Shown here in pieces: positions 54,184 to 63,639 of a stretch of 64,000 bases of DNA (its first letter is position 1; each line of letters starts with the position of its first letter). The translations under genes and the position numbers were made by a program. The notes under the pieces are model-generated. The model was not told the origin of the DNA, made no database searches, and saw only the letters and a program-made list of their open reading frames with translations. The stretch lies in NCBI RefSeq assembly GCF_002939865.1, contig NZ_MDEE01000004.1:1-64000 (forward strand), read 5' to 3'. This stretch comes from Xanthomonas dyei. GTDB taxonomy: Bacteria > Pseudomonadota > Gammaproteobacteria > Xanthomonadales > Xanthomonadaceae.

Positions 54184-54267
54184 CTGACGCAACGGCTGCG
54201 ACGCCAGCACGTCGTCGCAGCCGCGCTCGCCTTCCCACTCTCTCAACGTTTTTCAGGAGCACAACTA

Positions 54268-54384
54268 ATGTGGTACTTCGCCTGGATTCTCGGCACCGGT
54301 CTGGCGGCATTGGCCGCGGTGCTCAACGGCATGTGGTTCGAAGCACGCGAGCCCGAGCATGCGCACCGGCCGCAGGAAAAATAA
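54268..54384 (+). CDS. cydX: Cytochrome bd accessory subunit CydX (YbgT)
   Basis: A 38-residue single-helix protein starting MWYFAWILGTGLAALAAVLN and ending HRPQEK. The MWYFAWILG start is diagnostic of CydX, required for stability of the bd oxidase. CAGGAG lies 9 nt before the ATG. Confidence 0.96.
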   Translation: MWYFAWILGTGLAALAAVLNGMWFEAREPEHAHRPQEK

Positions 54385-54438
54385 TTGCGGCAAATGCTTG
54401 CCGATTCCGCATTCCCTATGTAGCATACGCGGCTCCTT

Positions 54439-54515
<77 letters not shown>

Positions 54516-54520
54516 GTTTC

Positions 54521-54557
54521 AAAACACAAAACCGGCCTTGTGCCGGTTTTGTGTTTT
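54521..54557. terminator. Bidirectional terminator hairpin after tRNA-Pro
   Basis: A 16-bp perfect stem (AAAACACAAAACCGGC / GCCGGTTTTGTGTTTT) with a 5-nt loop begins 6 bp after the tRNA CCA end. Confidence 0.9.
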
Positions 54558-54599
54558 CAGGCGCCGTCGCACGGCTGTGCACGGTGCGGATGGTCTGTC

Positions 54600-55865
54600 A
54601 TGTCTGTTGTCACCGCCGCCTCGTCCCCGTCTGCCCAATTGCGTGGGCGTGGTCTGGTACTGGCCGCCATTTTGTTGTCCGCATTCAACTTGCGCACGGC
54701 AGTGACCTCGCTCACTCCGCTGCTGGAACGCATCGCCGACGAATACGCGTTCGGTGCGCCGACCATGGGCGCGCTCGGCATGTTGCCCACTGCCGCCTTT
54801 GCGTTGACCGGCGTTGCAACGCCAGCGGTCCTTCGTCGCTTCGGCCTGCTGCGCACCGCACTGGCGTCGATGGCGCTGGCCACGCTCGGGCTGGCATTAC
54901 GGCCATTATTGCCAGGCACTGGCGGGCTGCTGGCCGGTTCGCTGGTAGCGCTGGCCGGCATGGGCATGGGCAATGTGGTGTTGCCCCCGTTGGTGAAGCG
55001 CTATTTCGGCGACCGCGTGGGCCGCGTCAGTACGCTGTACATCACCGTGCTTCAGGTCGGCACCCTGTTGCCTGCGTTGCTGGCGGTGCCGGTGGCCGAC
55101 GCGCTGGGCTGGCGCAGCTCGATGGTGGTATGGGTGCTGCCCGCGCTGCTCGCATTGGCGGCCTGGGCGCTGGTGCACACCAATCAGGGCCGTCTGCGCG
55201 CCACCGGCCCGGCGCCGATCACGCCGACTCCCGAGGCCGAAGGCCGGGTCGCACGTACCGCCCTGGGCTGGAGCATGGCGATCACCTTCGGCATGACCTC
55301 GCTGGTGACCTATTCGATGTTTACCTGGCTGCCCACGCTGCTGCGCGAGGCCGGCGCCTCGCCCGCGTTCGGCGGCACCATGGTCGCGTTGTTCGCCGCG
55401 CTGGGCATGGTCGGCGCGTTGACCATGCCGGCATTGGCAGTGCGCATGCGCAACCCGTTCCCGATCGTGCTGCTGTGCGCGGCCTGCCATCTGGTCGCGT
55501 TCGCCGGGCTGTGCTGGGCACCGCTGGCGGCGCCGATCCTGTGGGTGACCTTGCTCGGCCTGGGGCCCAGCACCTTCCCGCTGGCGCTGGTGCTGGTCAA
55601 CCAACGCAGCCGCACCGCCGCCGGCTCGGCCGCGCTCTCGGGTTTTTCGCAAGGCGTGGGCTATGCGGTGAGCTGCCTGGGGCCGTTCCTGTTCGGCTGG
55701 CTGCATGCGCACAGCGGCGGCTGGACCTCGCCGTTCGTGTTTCTGGTGATCTGCATCGTGGTGCAGCTGGCTGCCGCCTGGGTGGTCTGCCGCCCGCAGC
55801 TGCTAGAAGACCTGTGGGCGCCGCCGACACGCGGCGCCCGTGCGGTCAACGCACCGGCAGACTGA
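54600..55865 (+). CDS. MFS transporter, CynX/NimT family
   Basis: 421 residues from the ATG at 54600, with 12 membrane helices. LLSAFNLRTAVTSLTPLLER near the N-terminus is characteristic of the CynX/NimT (cyanate/nitroimidazole) group, and VLPPLVKRYFGDRVGRVSTL is the cytoplasmic loop motif. Substrate unknown. The last 20 bp overlap the end of the convergent ester hydrolase gene. Confidence 0.93.
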   Translation: MSVVTAASSPSAQLRGRGLVLAAILLSAFNLRTAVTSLTPLLERIADEYAFGAPTMGALGMLPTAAFALTGVATPAVLRRFGLLRTALASMALATLGLALRPLLPGTGGLLAGSLVALAGMGMGNVVLPPLVKRYFGDRVGRVSTLYITVLQVGTLLPALLAVPVADALGWRSSMVVWVLPALLALAAWALVHTNQGRLRATGPAPITPTPEAEGRVARTALGWSMAITFGMTSLVTYSMFTWLPTLLREAGASPAFGGTMVALFAALGMVGALTMPALAVRMRNPFPIVLLCAACHLVAFAGLCWAPLAAPILWVTLLGLGPSTFPLALVLVNQRSRTAAGSAALSGFSQGVGYAVSCLGPFLFGWLHAHSGGWTSPFVFLVICIVVQLAAAWVVCRPQLLEDLWAPPTRGARAVNAPAD

Positions 55866-57759
55866 TGTAGCTGGGCTGCTCCGGCGTCACGTAGACGCGC
55901 TGGGTGGCCTTTTGATAATCGCCCGGCTTGGCGAAAAAGATATTCGGGACAAAGGTCTGCGGGTTGCGGTCGTAGAGCGGGAACAGGCTGGATTGCACCT
56001 GCACCATCACCCGGTGGCCCTTCTGGAAGGTGTGATTGGCCGTCGGCAGGCCGAACTCGAACGCCAGCGGTTGATTGGCCGCCAGCGGTTTGGGCGCGCT
56101 GAAACTCTCGCGATACCGGCCGCGGAAGATCGCCAGCGACACCGGTAGCTCATAGCCGCCCATCTTCGGGCTGGACGCCATCTCATCCGGGTACACATCG
56201 ATCAGCTTGACCACCCAGTCGCTGTCGCTGCCACTGGTGGACGCCTGCAGATGCACATCCGGCGCACCGGCGATCTGTAGCGGTTCGGTCAGCGGTTCGG
56301 TGACGAAGGTCAGCACATCGGGGCGGCCGTCCACAAAGCGCTGGTCGTGCACCAGCCAGGTGGTCCACATGCTGCGGTCGGCAAAATCCACCGGGCGCGG
56401 CACGAACGGCACCGGCTTGGCCGGGTCGGAAACGTATTCTTCAAACGCACTCTGCCCGGCAGCGGGCTTGTCGAAGGACAGCTTGCCGCCGGCCTGCAGA
56501 TACAGCGGTTTGCTCGCCGACGCGCAGCCCTTGTCGCAACTGCGCGGCCAGGACTGCAGGCGATCCCAGCGGTTCTCGCCGGTGTCGTAGATGAAGACCG
56601 GCGGCGTGCTCGCCTTGGGCGCGCCATCCACCAGGTATTGGTCGAAAAACGGGCGCAACACATCGCGGCGAAACTGACGCGCGGTGTCGCCATCGAACGT
56701 CAGCGCACCCAATGTGCCGGCCTCGGCATTGACCTGGCTGTGCCGCCACGGCCCCATCACCAGATAGTTGAGCGTGTTGCGCGTGTCGCGCGGCTCCATT
56801 GCCGCGTAGCTGTGGATCGCGCCCCACATGTCTTCCTGGTCCCACAGGCCCTGCAGCCACATCGTGGGTACCTTGAGCGGCGTGCGCGCCATCACCTTGT
56901 CCAGCGCCTGCTCCTGCCAGAACGCATCGTAGGCCGGGTGTTCGGTGAGCTTGTGCCACCACGGCAATTGCTCCAGCCCTGCCGCCTTGGCGAAATCCCC
57001 GGCCGACCCGGCCTGCAGGAAATTGCTGTAATCGTCCTGTCCCTGGCGCGGGATGCCGGCGCCCTTGCCGCGCTTGCTGAGCTGTCCGGTGAAGTAGTCG
57101 AAGTTGACCTGGCGGAACGCGCCGTAATTGAACCAATCGTCGCCCATCCAGCCATCGATCATCGGGCTCTCCGGCGCGGCCACCTTCAATGCAGGATGCG
57201 GGTGGGTCAGCGCCATCACCACGGTGAAGCCTTCGTAGGACGAGCCGATCATGCCGACCTTGCCGTTGGATTCGGCGACGTTCTTGACCAGCCAGTCGAT
57301 GGTGTCCCACGCATCGGTGGCGTGATCCACAGCGCTGGGATTGAGCGCGCCGCGCAGCGGGCGGGTCATCACGTAGTCGCCTTCGGAGCCGTATTTGCCG
57401 CGTACGTCCTGGAACACGCGGATGTAGCCGCCTTCCACAAACACATCGTCGCCGAGCGGCAGCAGATCCTTCATGTGCGGCGATGCCAGGCGCTCGCTAC
57501 GGCCGCTGGCATCGTAGGGCGTGCGGGTCAGCACCATCGGCGCATGGCGTGCGCCCTTGGGCACCACGATCACGGTATGCAGCTTCACGCCGTCGCGCAT
57601 CGGGATCATCACCTCGCGCTTGATGTAGTCGTTGGCGGCGTCGCTTGCCACGAACGGCTTGCCGGTGATGTCCGGCGTCATCGGCGAAGTCTGAGCGAAG
57701 GCGCTGCCGGTGGCGGCAGCAATGGCGGTGGCAAGCAGGCAGGCGGCAAAGCTGCGCAT
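55846..57759 (-). CDS. Alpha-amino acid ester hydrolase (CocE/NonD, X-Pro dipeptidyl-peptidase-like)
   Basis: 637 residues from the ATG at 57759 with a signal peptide (cleavage at SAFAQ, residue about 22), so it is periplasmic. The nucleophile motif GSSYEG places the catalytic Ser at 174; an alpha/beta hydrolase domain is followed by a lid and a C-terminal jelly-roll (about 420-637). Length and motif match the Xanthomonas citri enzyme, which hydrolyses esters and amides of alpha-amino acids and beta-lactam side chains. Natural substrate unknown. An in-frame upstream ATG at 57855 is rejected because it lacks the signal peptide. Confidence 0.93.
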   Translation of the reverse strand: MRSFAACLLATAIAAATGSAFAQTSPMTPDITGKPFVASDAANDYIKREVMIPMRDGVKLHTVIVVPKGARHAPMVLTRTPYDASGRSERLASPHMKDLLPLGDDVFVEGGYIRVFQDVRGKYGSEGDYVMTRPLRGALNPSAVDHATDAWDTIDWLVKNVAESNGKVGMIGSSYEGFTVVMALTHPHPALKVAAPESPMIDGWMGDDWFNYGAFRQVNFDYFTGQLSKRGKGAGIPRQGQDDYSNFLQAGSAGDFAKAAGLEQLPWWHKLTEHPAYDAFWQEQALDKVMARTPLKVPTMWLQGLWDQEDMWGAIHSYAAMEPRDTRNTLNYLVMGPWRHSQVNAEAGTLGALTFDGDTARQFRRDVLRPFFDQYLVDGAPKASTPPVFIYDTGENRWDRLQSWPRSCDKGCASASKPLYLQAGGKLSFDKPAAGQSAFEEYVSDPAKPVPFVPRPVDFADRSMWTTWLVHDQRFVDGRPDVLTFVTEPLTEPLQIAGAPDVHLQASTSGSDSDWVVKLIDVYPDEMASSPKMGGYELPVSLAIFRGRYRESFSAPKPLAANQPLAFEFGLPTANHTFQKGHRVMVQVQSSLFPLYDRNPQTFVPNIFFAKPGDYQKATQRVYVTPEQPSYISLPVR

Positions 57760-57995
57760 CGACGACTCCGGAACGTGCGGGGTAATTGTCGACTGTAGGC
57801 AGGTGGCGGGCTGCCGGGGGAGTGTCAAAGGTCGTGGTGGGCGGGTTGGGACCACCGAGACCGGCAGCAGGCGACGCCTGGCATGCGAACCACCAAAGTC
57901 CAGTATCGCTCAGCTCGGAAGCGCAGTGGACCTAGTAAGAACAGTGGCCAGCCCATCACCCTCGCCAGATCGCAGGCGATCAGAGTCAACAATTG

Positions 57996-58137
57996 AGAGC
58001 AACTAACAAAACTACTGTGCTCACCGCCAGGCGGGCGCGGCCGGTGCTCGGTGCGGCATGTACCACGCGTACACTCCGGTTCCTCCGCGCCGCCCACGCC
58101 CACCTGACGACTGCTCGCTGCGTTTTGTTAGCCGCTC
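57996..58137. mobile_element. MITE-like element, copy 2
   Basis: 142 bp, inverted relative to copy 1 at 51111-51253. Ends are AGAGCAACTAACAAAAC and GTTTTGTTAGCCGCTC. Internal landmarks (GGCGGGCGCGGCCGGTGCTCGG and GTACACTCCGGTTCCTCCGC, each in part) are shared with copy 1. It ends 62 bp before the PIP box. The rest of the 440-bp gap 57760-58199 holds nothing recognised. Confidence 0.85.
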
Positions 58138-58199
58138 CAAGTAGCGAAATGTTCCATCGGTCGCAGATTGCGTGCTGGATGCCATGCTGATGTCGACGA

Positions 58200-58224
58200 T
58201 TCGCACACAAGTCAATCGCTTCGC
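58200..58224 (+). promoter_or_regulatory. Perfect PIP box (HrpX-binding)
   Basis: TTCGC-N15-TTCGC matches the plant-inducible-promoter consensus exactly (58200-58204 and 58220-58224). A -10-like hexamer CATCAT (YANNNT) begins 31 nt beyond it, within the 30-32 nt spacing known for functional PIP boxes. Confidence 0.92.
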
Positions 58225-58255
58225 GCTTCCATTTTTAGAAGAGGATGTTCGCGCA

Positions 58256-58261
58256 CATCAT
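58256..58261 (+). promoter_or_regulatory. -10-like hexamer of the PIP-box promoter
   Basis: CATCAT fits YANNNT at the spacing expected for HrpX-dependent promoters; it would place a transcription start about 25-30 nt before the ATG at 58293. Confidence 0.7.
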
Positions 58262-58292
58262 GAAGTGGACTTCAACAATCAGGTGCTCATCC

Positions 58293-59063
58293 ATGGGTAT
58301 TTGCGGTTCCGTCGATCGTGTCAATTCGGGAAGACTCACATATACCGAAAGCTCTCCGGCCCAGCAGCTGCCAGCGGGCAGCACTGTGCAGCACGTCAAC
58401 AGCTACGACCAAACAACGGGCGTGTTGGCAGGACTGAGCAACGTGAGTCATAGCAGGAGTGCGGGTAGATCGTCTTCACAACAGCCTCCACTCTCGCCGA
58501 GCCTCAATGCTGTCAGAGACGTCATGCGCTCCATCAGGGCCGAGTACTACAAAGCGCCCCGCTTGAAATCGAGCAACAAAAAGAGAAACGCTGGCTTCGA
58601 GGAGGCCTTTCGAATCCACAACGCGACCTCAGAGATCGCCCGGATGCGACAGCAGGTGGAAGACCTGGAAGAGGACGTGGTGTCGGCGGCCATGGATGGC
58701 AACGCGCACAACTGCGGTGAACTGGCTACCCTGGCTGTCCACTATTTGCAGCAAGACTATAACCTGATCGCACGCCTTGCCTTCTTCGGCGGACAAGCCC
58801 ACGCCACTGCGATCGTCGGCCCAGTGCCACGCGCAGGCACCTTGCCTCCGGACATGACAGATTGGAACGCGGACATCTATGTGTGCGACCCCTGGTGCAA
58901 TATCGCCTGCAGTGCAAACGACTATCCCGCCCAATTCAAAGAAAAGATGGAAAAGTGGGACCGCGCCGGAAAGCAGGTGTGGCTGTCAGGAACTGGCTTC
59001 GTTTCCCCCACAAGCGATGAATGGATGAGCAAGGTGCTTGGAGGAGAAAAGACGGCCACATGA
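58293..59063 (+). CDS. Candidate type III effector with myristoylation motif and Cys-His-Asp residues
   Basis: 256 residues from the ATG at 58293 (AGGTG upstream; an ATG at 58245 would start upstream of the -10-like hexamer and is unlikely). The N-terminus MGICGS fits the eukaryotic N-myristoylation rule (Gly2, Ser6) with Cys4 as a possible palmitoylation site; residues 10-75 are Ser/Gln/Pro-rich as in secretion signals. The C-terminal half has Cys141 in AHNCGELATL, His170 in GGQAHATAIVG and Asp199 in YVCDPW, an order seen in papain-like or deamidase folds. A perfect PIP box lies upstream. Base composition is lower in G+C than neighbours (29 of 60 at 58561-58620). No known Xop family is recognised from memory. 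Confidence 0.82.
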   Translation: MGICGSVDRVNSGRLTYTESSPAQQLPAGSTVQHVNSYDQTTGVLAGLSNVSHSRSAGRSSSQQPPLSPSLNAVRDVMRSIRAEYYKAPRLKSSNKKRNAGFEEAFRIHNATSEIARMRQQVEDLEEDVVSAAMDGNAHNCGELATLAVHYLQQDYNLIARLAFFGGQAHATAIVGPVPRAGTLPPDMTDWNADIYVCDPWCNIACSANDYPAQFKEKMEKWDRAGKQVWLSGTGFVSPTSDEWMSKVLGGEKTAT

Positions 59064-59132
59064 TCGAGGCGATGTCGGCCAGTGGCGCTGCCATGAACAG
59101 CGCCACACGACTAACCGGCAACGGACGCCACG

Positions 59133-60377
59133 TCAGTGCCGCACCTGGCCCTCTCCACGCACCACAAAGCGCTCCACGGTGAGCGCTTCCAGGCCCATCG
59201 GGCCATACGCGTGCAGACGCGTGGTCGAGATGCCGATCTCCGCGCCCAGGCCAAGCTCGCCACCATCGGAGAAGCGCGAAGAGGCGTTGACCATCACCAC
59301 CGCCGAGCGTAGCGCGTGCACGAAACGCTCGGCGTTTGCGGCGTCTTCGGTGGCAATCACTTCGGTGTGGTCCGAGCCGTATTGGCGGATATGCGCCAGC
59401 GCGGTGTCCAGATCCGGCACCACGCGGATCGCCAGGATCAGATCGAGAAATTCGGCGGCGTAGTCCTCGTCGCTGGCCGCCGCGATATCGGGCAGCAATG
59501 CACGCGTTGCCGCATCGCCCCGCAGCTCCACATGGCGTTCGCGCAGCGCTTGCGCAGCAACCGGCAGAAAACGCTCGGCGATGTCTGCATGTACCAGCAA
59601 GGTCTCCAGCGAATTGCACGCAGATGGCCGGCTCGCCTTGCCATCGACCAGCAGACGCACGGCGAGGTCCACGTCGGCTGAGGCATCCACGAACAGATGG
59701 CACACACCCTTGTAATGCTTGATCACCGGCACGCGCGCGTGTTCGGCGACAAAACGGATCAGGCCCTCGCCGCCGCGCGGAATCGCCAGGTCGACGATAT
59801 CGCTGAGTTGCAGCAGCTCCAGCATGGTCTCGCGGCGCAGGTCCTCGACCAGCGTCAACGCGGCCTCGGGCACATTGGCCTCGCGCAATGCTCTCTGCAG
59901 TGCGCGCGCAATCGCGGTGTTGGAGTGAATCGCCTCCGAGCCACCACGCAAAATCACACCGTTGCCGGCCTTGATGCACAACGCCGCAGCGTCGGCGGTG
60001 ACGTTGGGGCGGGCCTCGTAGATCATCGCGATCACCCCCAGCGGCACACGAACCTTTTGCACGCGGATGCCATTGGGGCGCGTGTCGTCGCGCGTGATCT
60101 GACCGACCGGGTCCGGCAACTGCGCCACCTCGCGCAATGCCGCCGCGATGCCGGCCAGGCGCGTGTCGTCCAGCGCCAGCCGATCGAGCATGGCACTGGC
60201 CGTTCCCTTCGCACGCGCCGCCTCAAGATCGCGCGCGTTGGCAGCCAGGATCAATGCGGCATCGGCTTCCAGCGCCGCAGCCATCGCTTCAAGCAAGGAC
60301 TGCTTTGCGTCGGCAGAGAGTTGCGACAGTACCTGCGCGGCATCGCGGCATTGCAGGGCGAGCGTTTTGATGGTCAT
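59133..60377 (-). CDS. proA: Gamma-glutamyl phosphate reductase
   Basis: 414 residues, aldehyde dehydrogenase fold. Catalytic Cys in [15 protein letters not shown] (about 255); NADPH-binding stretch [20 protein letters not shown]. It reduces gamma-glutamyl phosphate to glutamate semialdehyde in proline synthesis. It is 159 bp downstream of proB, separated by an intergenic repeat pair. Confidence 0.97.
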   Translation of the reverse strand: MTIKTLALQCRDAAQVLSQLSADAKQSLLEAMAAALEADAALILAANARDLEAARAKGTASAMLDRLALDDTRLAGIAAALREVAQLPDPVGQITRDDTRPNGIRVQKVRVPLGVIAMIYEARPNVTADAAALCIKAGNGVILRGGSEAIHSNTAIARALQRALREANVPEAALTLVEDLRRETMLELLQLSDIVDLAIPRGGEGLIRFVAEHARVPVIKHYKGVCHLFVDASADVDLAVRLLVDGKASRPSACNSLETLLVHADIAERFLPVAAQALRERHVELRGDAATRALLPDIAAASDEDYAAEFLDLILAIRVVPDLDTALAHIRQYGSDHTEVIATEDAANAERFVHALRSAVVMVNASSRFSDGGELGLGAEIGISTTRLHAYGPMGLEALTVERFVVRGEGQVRH

Positions 60378-60536
60378 TTGGGGGCCGGGATTTGGGATTG
60401 GGAATTTAAGATTCGCAAAAGCAGGGCTATCGTTTTATCACCGCAAGGCAATCAGTCGCTGGGACGTAGAAGCGGCATTTGAGAAATGCAATGCACATGC
60501 TGTTGCCAATCCCGAATGCCCATTCCCGAATCCCCG
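60378..60536. repeat. Paired GGGATTTGGGATTGGGAAT / CCAATCCCGAAT repeats
   Basis: GGGATTTGGGATTGGGAATT (60389-60408) is partly complementary to CCAATCCCGAATGCCCATTC with CCCGAATCCCC (60509-60535). The pair fills the proB-proA gap. Confidence 0.7.
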
Positions 60537-61691
60537 CTACAAAAGCACCAAATCGTCGCGATGCACCACGTTCTCGCCATAGCTGTAACCGAGTACGCCA
60601 TCGATCTCGCGCGAGTGGCGGCGCGCAATCCGGCGGATATCCAGCGCCGAATACTGGCTGACGCCGCGCGCCAGACACCGCTCGCCATCGGCATCGCGCA
60701 GACGGATCTCCACCATGTCGCCGCGACGGAAGTCGCCTTCGGCACCGGCCACGCCGCCCGGCAACAGCGAGGCGCCCTTGTCGCTGAGCGCGGTTGCAGC
60801 GCCCGCATCGATCAGGATGGCGCCCGCCTCCACCGGTGCATGACGCAGCCAGTATTTGCGTGCCGCGATGCGCGTGCGTGCGGCGTGGATGCGCGTACCG
60901 CACAGGCGATCCTGCGCCAGCCCGCGTACCACCTCGCTGCTGCGTCCATTGAACAGATAGGTTTCGATGCCGGCCGCGCCGGCCTTTGCGGCGGCTTCGA
61001 GCTTGGTGCGCATGCCGCCGGTGCCCACGCTGCTGCCGCTGCCGCCAGCCATCGCCATCACCTGTGGGGTGAGCTCGGGAACATCGTCGAGCGGCCGCGC
61101 CAGCGGGTTGCTGCGCGGGTCGGCGCTGTACAGGCCGTCGATGTCGGTGGCGATGAACAACGCATCGGCATCGACCAGCGCGGCGACGATTGCAGCCAGA
61201 TTGTCGTTGTCGCCCAGCTTGAGCTCGTCCACCGACACGGTGTCGTTTTCGTTGATCACCGGCAGCGCGCCCAGCCGCAGCAACTCGCCCAGGGTGGCGC
61301 GTGCATTGAGATAACGACGACGGTTGCGCAGGTCGTCGTGCGTGAGCAGCACCTGCGCGACCGGCCGTTCGAAAAAGCGTTGCCACAGCGCAATCAACTG
61401 CGCCTGACCCAGCGCAGCCAGCGCCTGTCGCGCTGCGATCGGCGCGCCGATCTCGGCAGCCTTCGGCAAGATTGCGCGGCCTGCGGCCACCGCGCCCGAC
61501 GACACGATCACCAGTTCACGCCCGGCCGCCAGATTGGCCGAGACGAACTGCGCCAACCCCAGCGCAAAGCGCGGCGACAGGCCGCCGCCATCGGCGGCAA
61601 GCAGGCTGCTGCCGACCTTGAGCACCGCACGCCGCCACGGCGGCAGCGGTTGCTCGGTAAAGCGCGATGACGTGCCGGTGGGCGTGCTCAT
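60537..61691 (-). CDS. proB: Glutamate 5-kinase
   Basis: 384 residues: amino-acid kinase domain (VLKVGSSLLAADGGGLS, VIVSSGAVAAGRAIL, INENDTVSVDELKLGDNDNL in part) and C-terminal PUA domain (about 290-370, with GARTRIAARKYWL-type start near residue 268). It phosphorylates glutamate, the feedback-regulated first step of proline synthesis. Confidence 0.97.
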   Translation of the reverse strand: MSTPTGTSSRFTEQPLPPWRRAVLKVGSSLLAADGGGLSPRFALGLAQFVSANLAAGRELVIVSSGAVAAGRAILPKAAEIGAPIAARQALAALGQAQLIALWQRFFERPVAQVLLTHDDLRNRRRYLNARATLGELLRLGALPVINENDTVSVDELKLGDNDNLAAIVAALVDADALFIATDIDGLYSADPRSNPLARPLDDVPELTPQVMAMAGGSGSSVGTGGMRTKLEAAAKAGAAGIETYLFNGRSSEVVRGLAQDRLCGTRIHAARTRIAARKYWLRHAPVEAGAILIDAGAATALSDKGASLLPGGVAGAEGDFRRGDMVEIRLRDADGERCLARGVSQYSALDIRRIARRHSREIDGVLGYSYGENVVHRDDLVLL

Positions 61692-61704
61692 GCGGCCAAG
61701 GTGC

Positions 61705-61965
61705 TCAGAACGTGTTCCATTCGTAGACGGTCAGTGTGGACGCATCGCGCAGCACCAGGGGGTCGCGCGCGACGATCCGCTTGGCCTCCTCCAGACTGTC
61801 GAGGTTGACCAGCACATACGCTCCACCGGAGCGATCGCTGAAACCACCGGTCAACTCCAGCTGCCCGGTGGCTCGCAGTTCCTCCAGAAACACCAGATGC
61901 GGCTCCACCACATCGGCGGGAAACGTGGCATTGCGGATCGCCAACACCAGATAGCGCGTCTTCAT
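61705..61965 (-). CDS. YciI-like protein
   Basis: 86 residues (MKTRYLVLAIRNATFPADVV, ending EWNTF) with the ferredoxin-like alpha/beta pattern and the conserved HLVFLEELRATGQLELTGGF and RDPLVLRDASTL. It lies between the cupin (TGATG-type overlap) and proB (13 bp), so is part of the arginine/proline operon. Role unknown. Confidence 0.88.
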   Translation of the reverse strand: MKTRYLVLAIRNATFPADVVEPHLVFLEELRATGQLELTGGFSDRSGGAYVLVNLDSLEEAKRIVARDPLVLRDASTLTVYEWNTF

Positions 61966-62327
61966 CAGCCTGCGTCCTTGATGCGTGCGGCCGCTAACGT
62001 GCGTTCGCGGCCATGCGGTGCGGAAATCACCAAAAAGCGCGCTTCCACGTCCGAGAGATTGTGCATCTGATGGGTAGACCCCGGCGGCACATGCAGGCCC
62101 TGCCCCACGCGCAGCACATGTTGCGCACCGTCCAGCTGCAGCATCACTTCACCAGCCACGACGTAGAAAAAATGCCGTGCGCGACTATGCCGATGGCGCA
62201 ACTCTGCGGCGCCTGGCGGCATGCGTTCTTCGAGCACGCTCAAGCTGGGGTCGCGCAACAGATGCCAGCCTTCGCAGGCCTCGCCCCACGGGTAATGCTC
62301 GGCCGTGTCGGTGCTGATCATGGCCAT
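61965..62327 (-). CDS. Cupin-domain protein
   Basis: 120 residues from the ATG at 62327, overlapping the argH stop (TGATG); a second ATG at 62321 is possible. The cupin metal motifs are LRHRHSRARHFFYVVAGEV (His-rich) and LHVPPGSTHQMHNLS. A small metal-dependent enzyme or binding protein; substrate unknown. Confidence 0.92.
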   Translation of the reverse strand: MAMISTDTAEHYPWGEACEGWHLLRDPSLSVLEERMPPGAAELRHRHSRARHFFYVVAGEVMLQLDGAQHVLRVGQGLHVPPGSTHQMHNLSDVEARFLVISAPHGRERTLAAARIKDAG

Positions 62328-63622
62328 CAGCGCAGCGCCTGCCAACGCGCGCGCAACACATCCAGTTGCAGATCGGCTGCGGCACCAGGCGAGACGCGCG
62401 CGGCCAGGCTGCCTTCCGGCGTGCGTCCCTGTCCTGCGGTCTCGGATGCTTCCGCGGCAGCCTTGTAGGCATCGCGAAACGGCACGCCGGCCACGGCCGC
62501 TTCCACCGCCACGTCCGTGGCGTACATGCCCGAGTCTATCGCCGCATGCAGTTTGTCCGGGCGCCACTCCAGATTGGCAAGCAACGCAGGCAGCAATTCC
62601 AACGCGGCCAGGCCACGGCCGAAGCCGTGCACGATGGCGCCCTTGCTGCTCTGCAGATCGCGGTGGTAGCCGGAAGGCAGCGACAGCAGTTGTTCGATCT
62701 CGGTACGCGCCGCTGCCACGCTGGCATGGGTGGCACGCATCAGTTCGATCACGTCCGGGTTGCGCTTGTTGGGCATGATCGAGCTGCCGGTGGTGTACTG
62801 CGCCGGCAACGCGACGAAAGCGAATTCGCCGCTGGTGAACAGCGACAGATCCCAGGCGATACGGCGCAAATCCAGCGTGGCGCTGCCCAGTGCTTCGAGT
62901 GCGGCCAGCTCGTATTTTCCACGCGACAGCTGCGCGTAGATCGGCGAGACCTGCAGACGTGCAAAGCCGAGCTCGGCAGTGGTATGCGCGCGGTCCAGCG
63001 GCAGATTGACGCCGTACCCGGCGGCGGTGCCGAGCGGATTGCTGTCCACCAGGTGCAGGGTATCGGTCGCGCGCACGGCGTTATCGATAAATGCCTCTGC
63101 CCAGCCCGCCCACCACATGCCCGCCGACGACACCACCGCACGCTGGATATGCGTGTACCCCGGCACCGGCAATGCGGCTTCGGCCTGCGCGCGATCCAGC
63201 GCCACCTTGGCGATCTCGCCGCTGAGCTCGGCCACGCGCTGCAGCTTGTCCTTCAACCATAGCCGCGTGGCGACCAGAATCTGATCGTTGCGACTGCGCC
63301 CGGTGTGGATCTTGCGCCCGGCATCGCCCAGACGTTCGGTCAAGCGCGCTTCGATCGCCGAATGGCAATCTTCGTATTGCGCATCGAGCACGAACGCGCC
63401 GCTGCGAAAATCGGCCGCCAGCAGATCGAGTTGTTCGCTCAGGCCGCCCAGCTCTTGCAACGACAGGATGCCGATATGCTGCAGCCCCTGCGCATGCGCC
63501 TTGCTGGCTGCGATGTCGTGCAGGAAGAATTCGCGATCCAGGATCACGTCGTCGCCGGCCAGAAACGTCTGGATTTTGGCGTCCACCGCAACACCGGGCT
63601 TTTGCCACAACAGATTAGTCAT
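62327..63622 (-). CDS. argH: Argininosuccinate lyase
   Basis: 431 residues from the ATG at 63622 ([20 protein letters not shown]). Fumarase-superfamily signature [32 protein letters not shown] near residue 110; [12 protein letters not shown]. It cleaves argininosuccinate to arginine and fumarate. It is 110 bp downstream of argC. Confidence 0.97.
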   Translation of the reverse strand: MTNLLWQKPGVAVDAKIQTFLAGDDVILDREFFLHDIAASKAHAQGLQHIGILSLQELGGLSEQLDLLAADFRSGAFVLDAQYEDCHSAIEARLTERLGDAGRKIHTGRSRNDQILVATRLWLKDKLQRVAELSGEIAKVALDRAQAEAALPVPGYTHIQRAVVSSAGMWWAGWAEAFIDNAVRATDTLHLVDSNPLGTAAGYGVNLPLDRAHTTAELGFARLQVSPIYAQLSRGKYELAALEALGSATLDLRRIAWDLSLFTSGEFAFVALPAQYTTGSSIMPNKRNPDVIELMRATHASVAAARTEIEQLLSLPSGYHRDLQSSKGAIVHGFGRGLAALELLPALLANLEWRPDKLHAAIDSGMYATDVAVEAAVAGVPFRDAYKAAAEASETAGQGRTPEGSLAARVSPGAAADLQLDVLRARWQALR

Positions 63623-63639
63623 TTGGGTCCTTTTTGCGG

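Noticed and set aside
57825-58215. Short minus-strand ORFs over MITE copy 2
   Set aside because: Explained by the element sequence; the same peptide fragments appear at copy 1 upstream of cydD.
58245-58292. Upstream ATG as start of the effector gene
   Set aside because: It would lie before the -10-like hexamer of the PIP promoter and would remove the myristoylation motif from the N-terminus.
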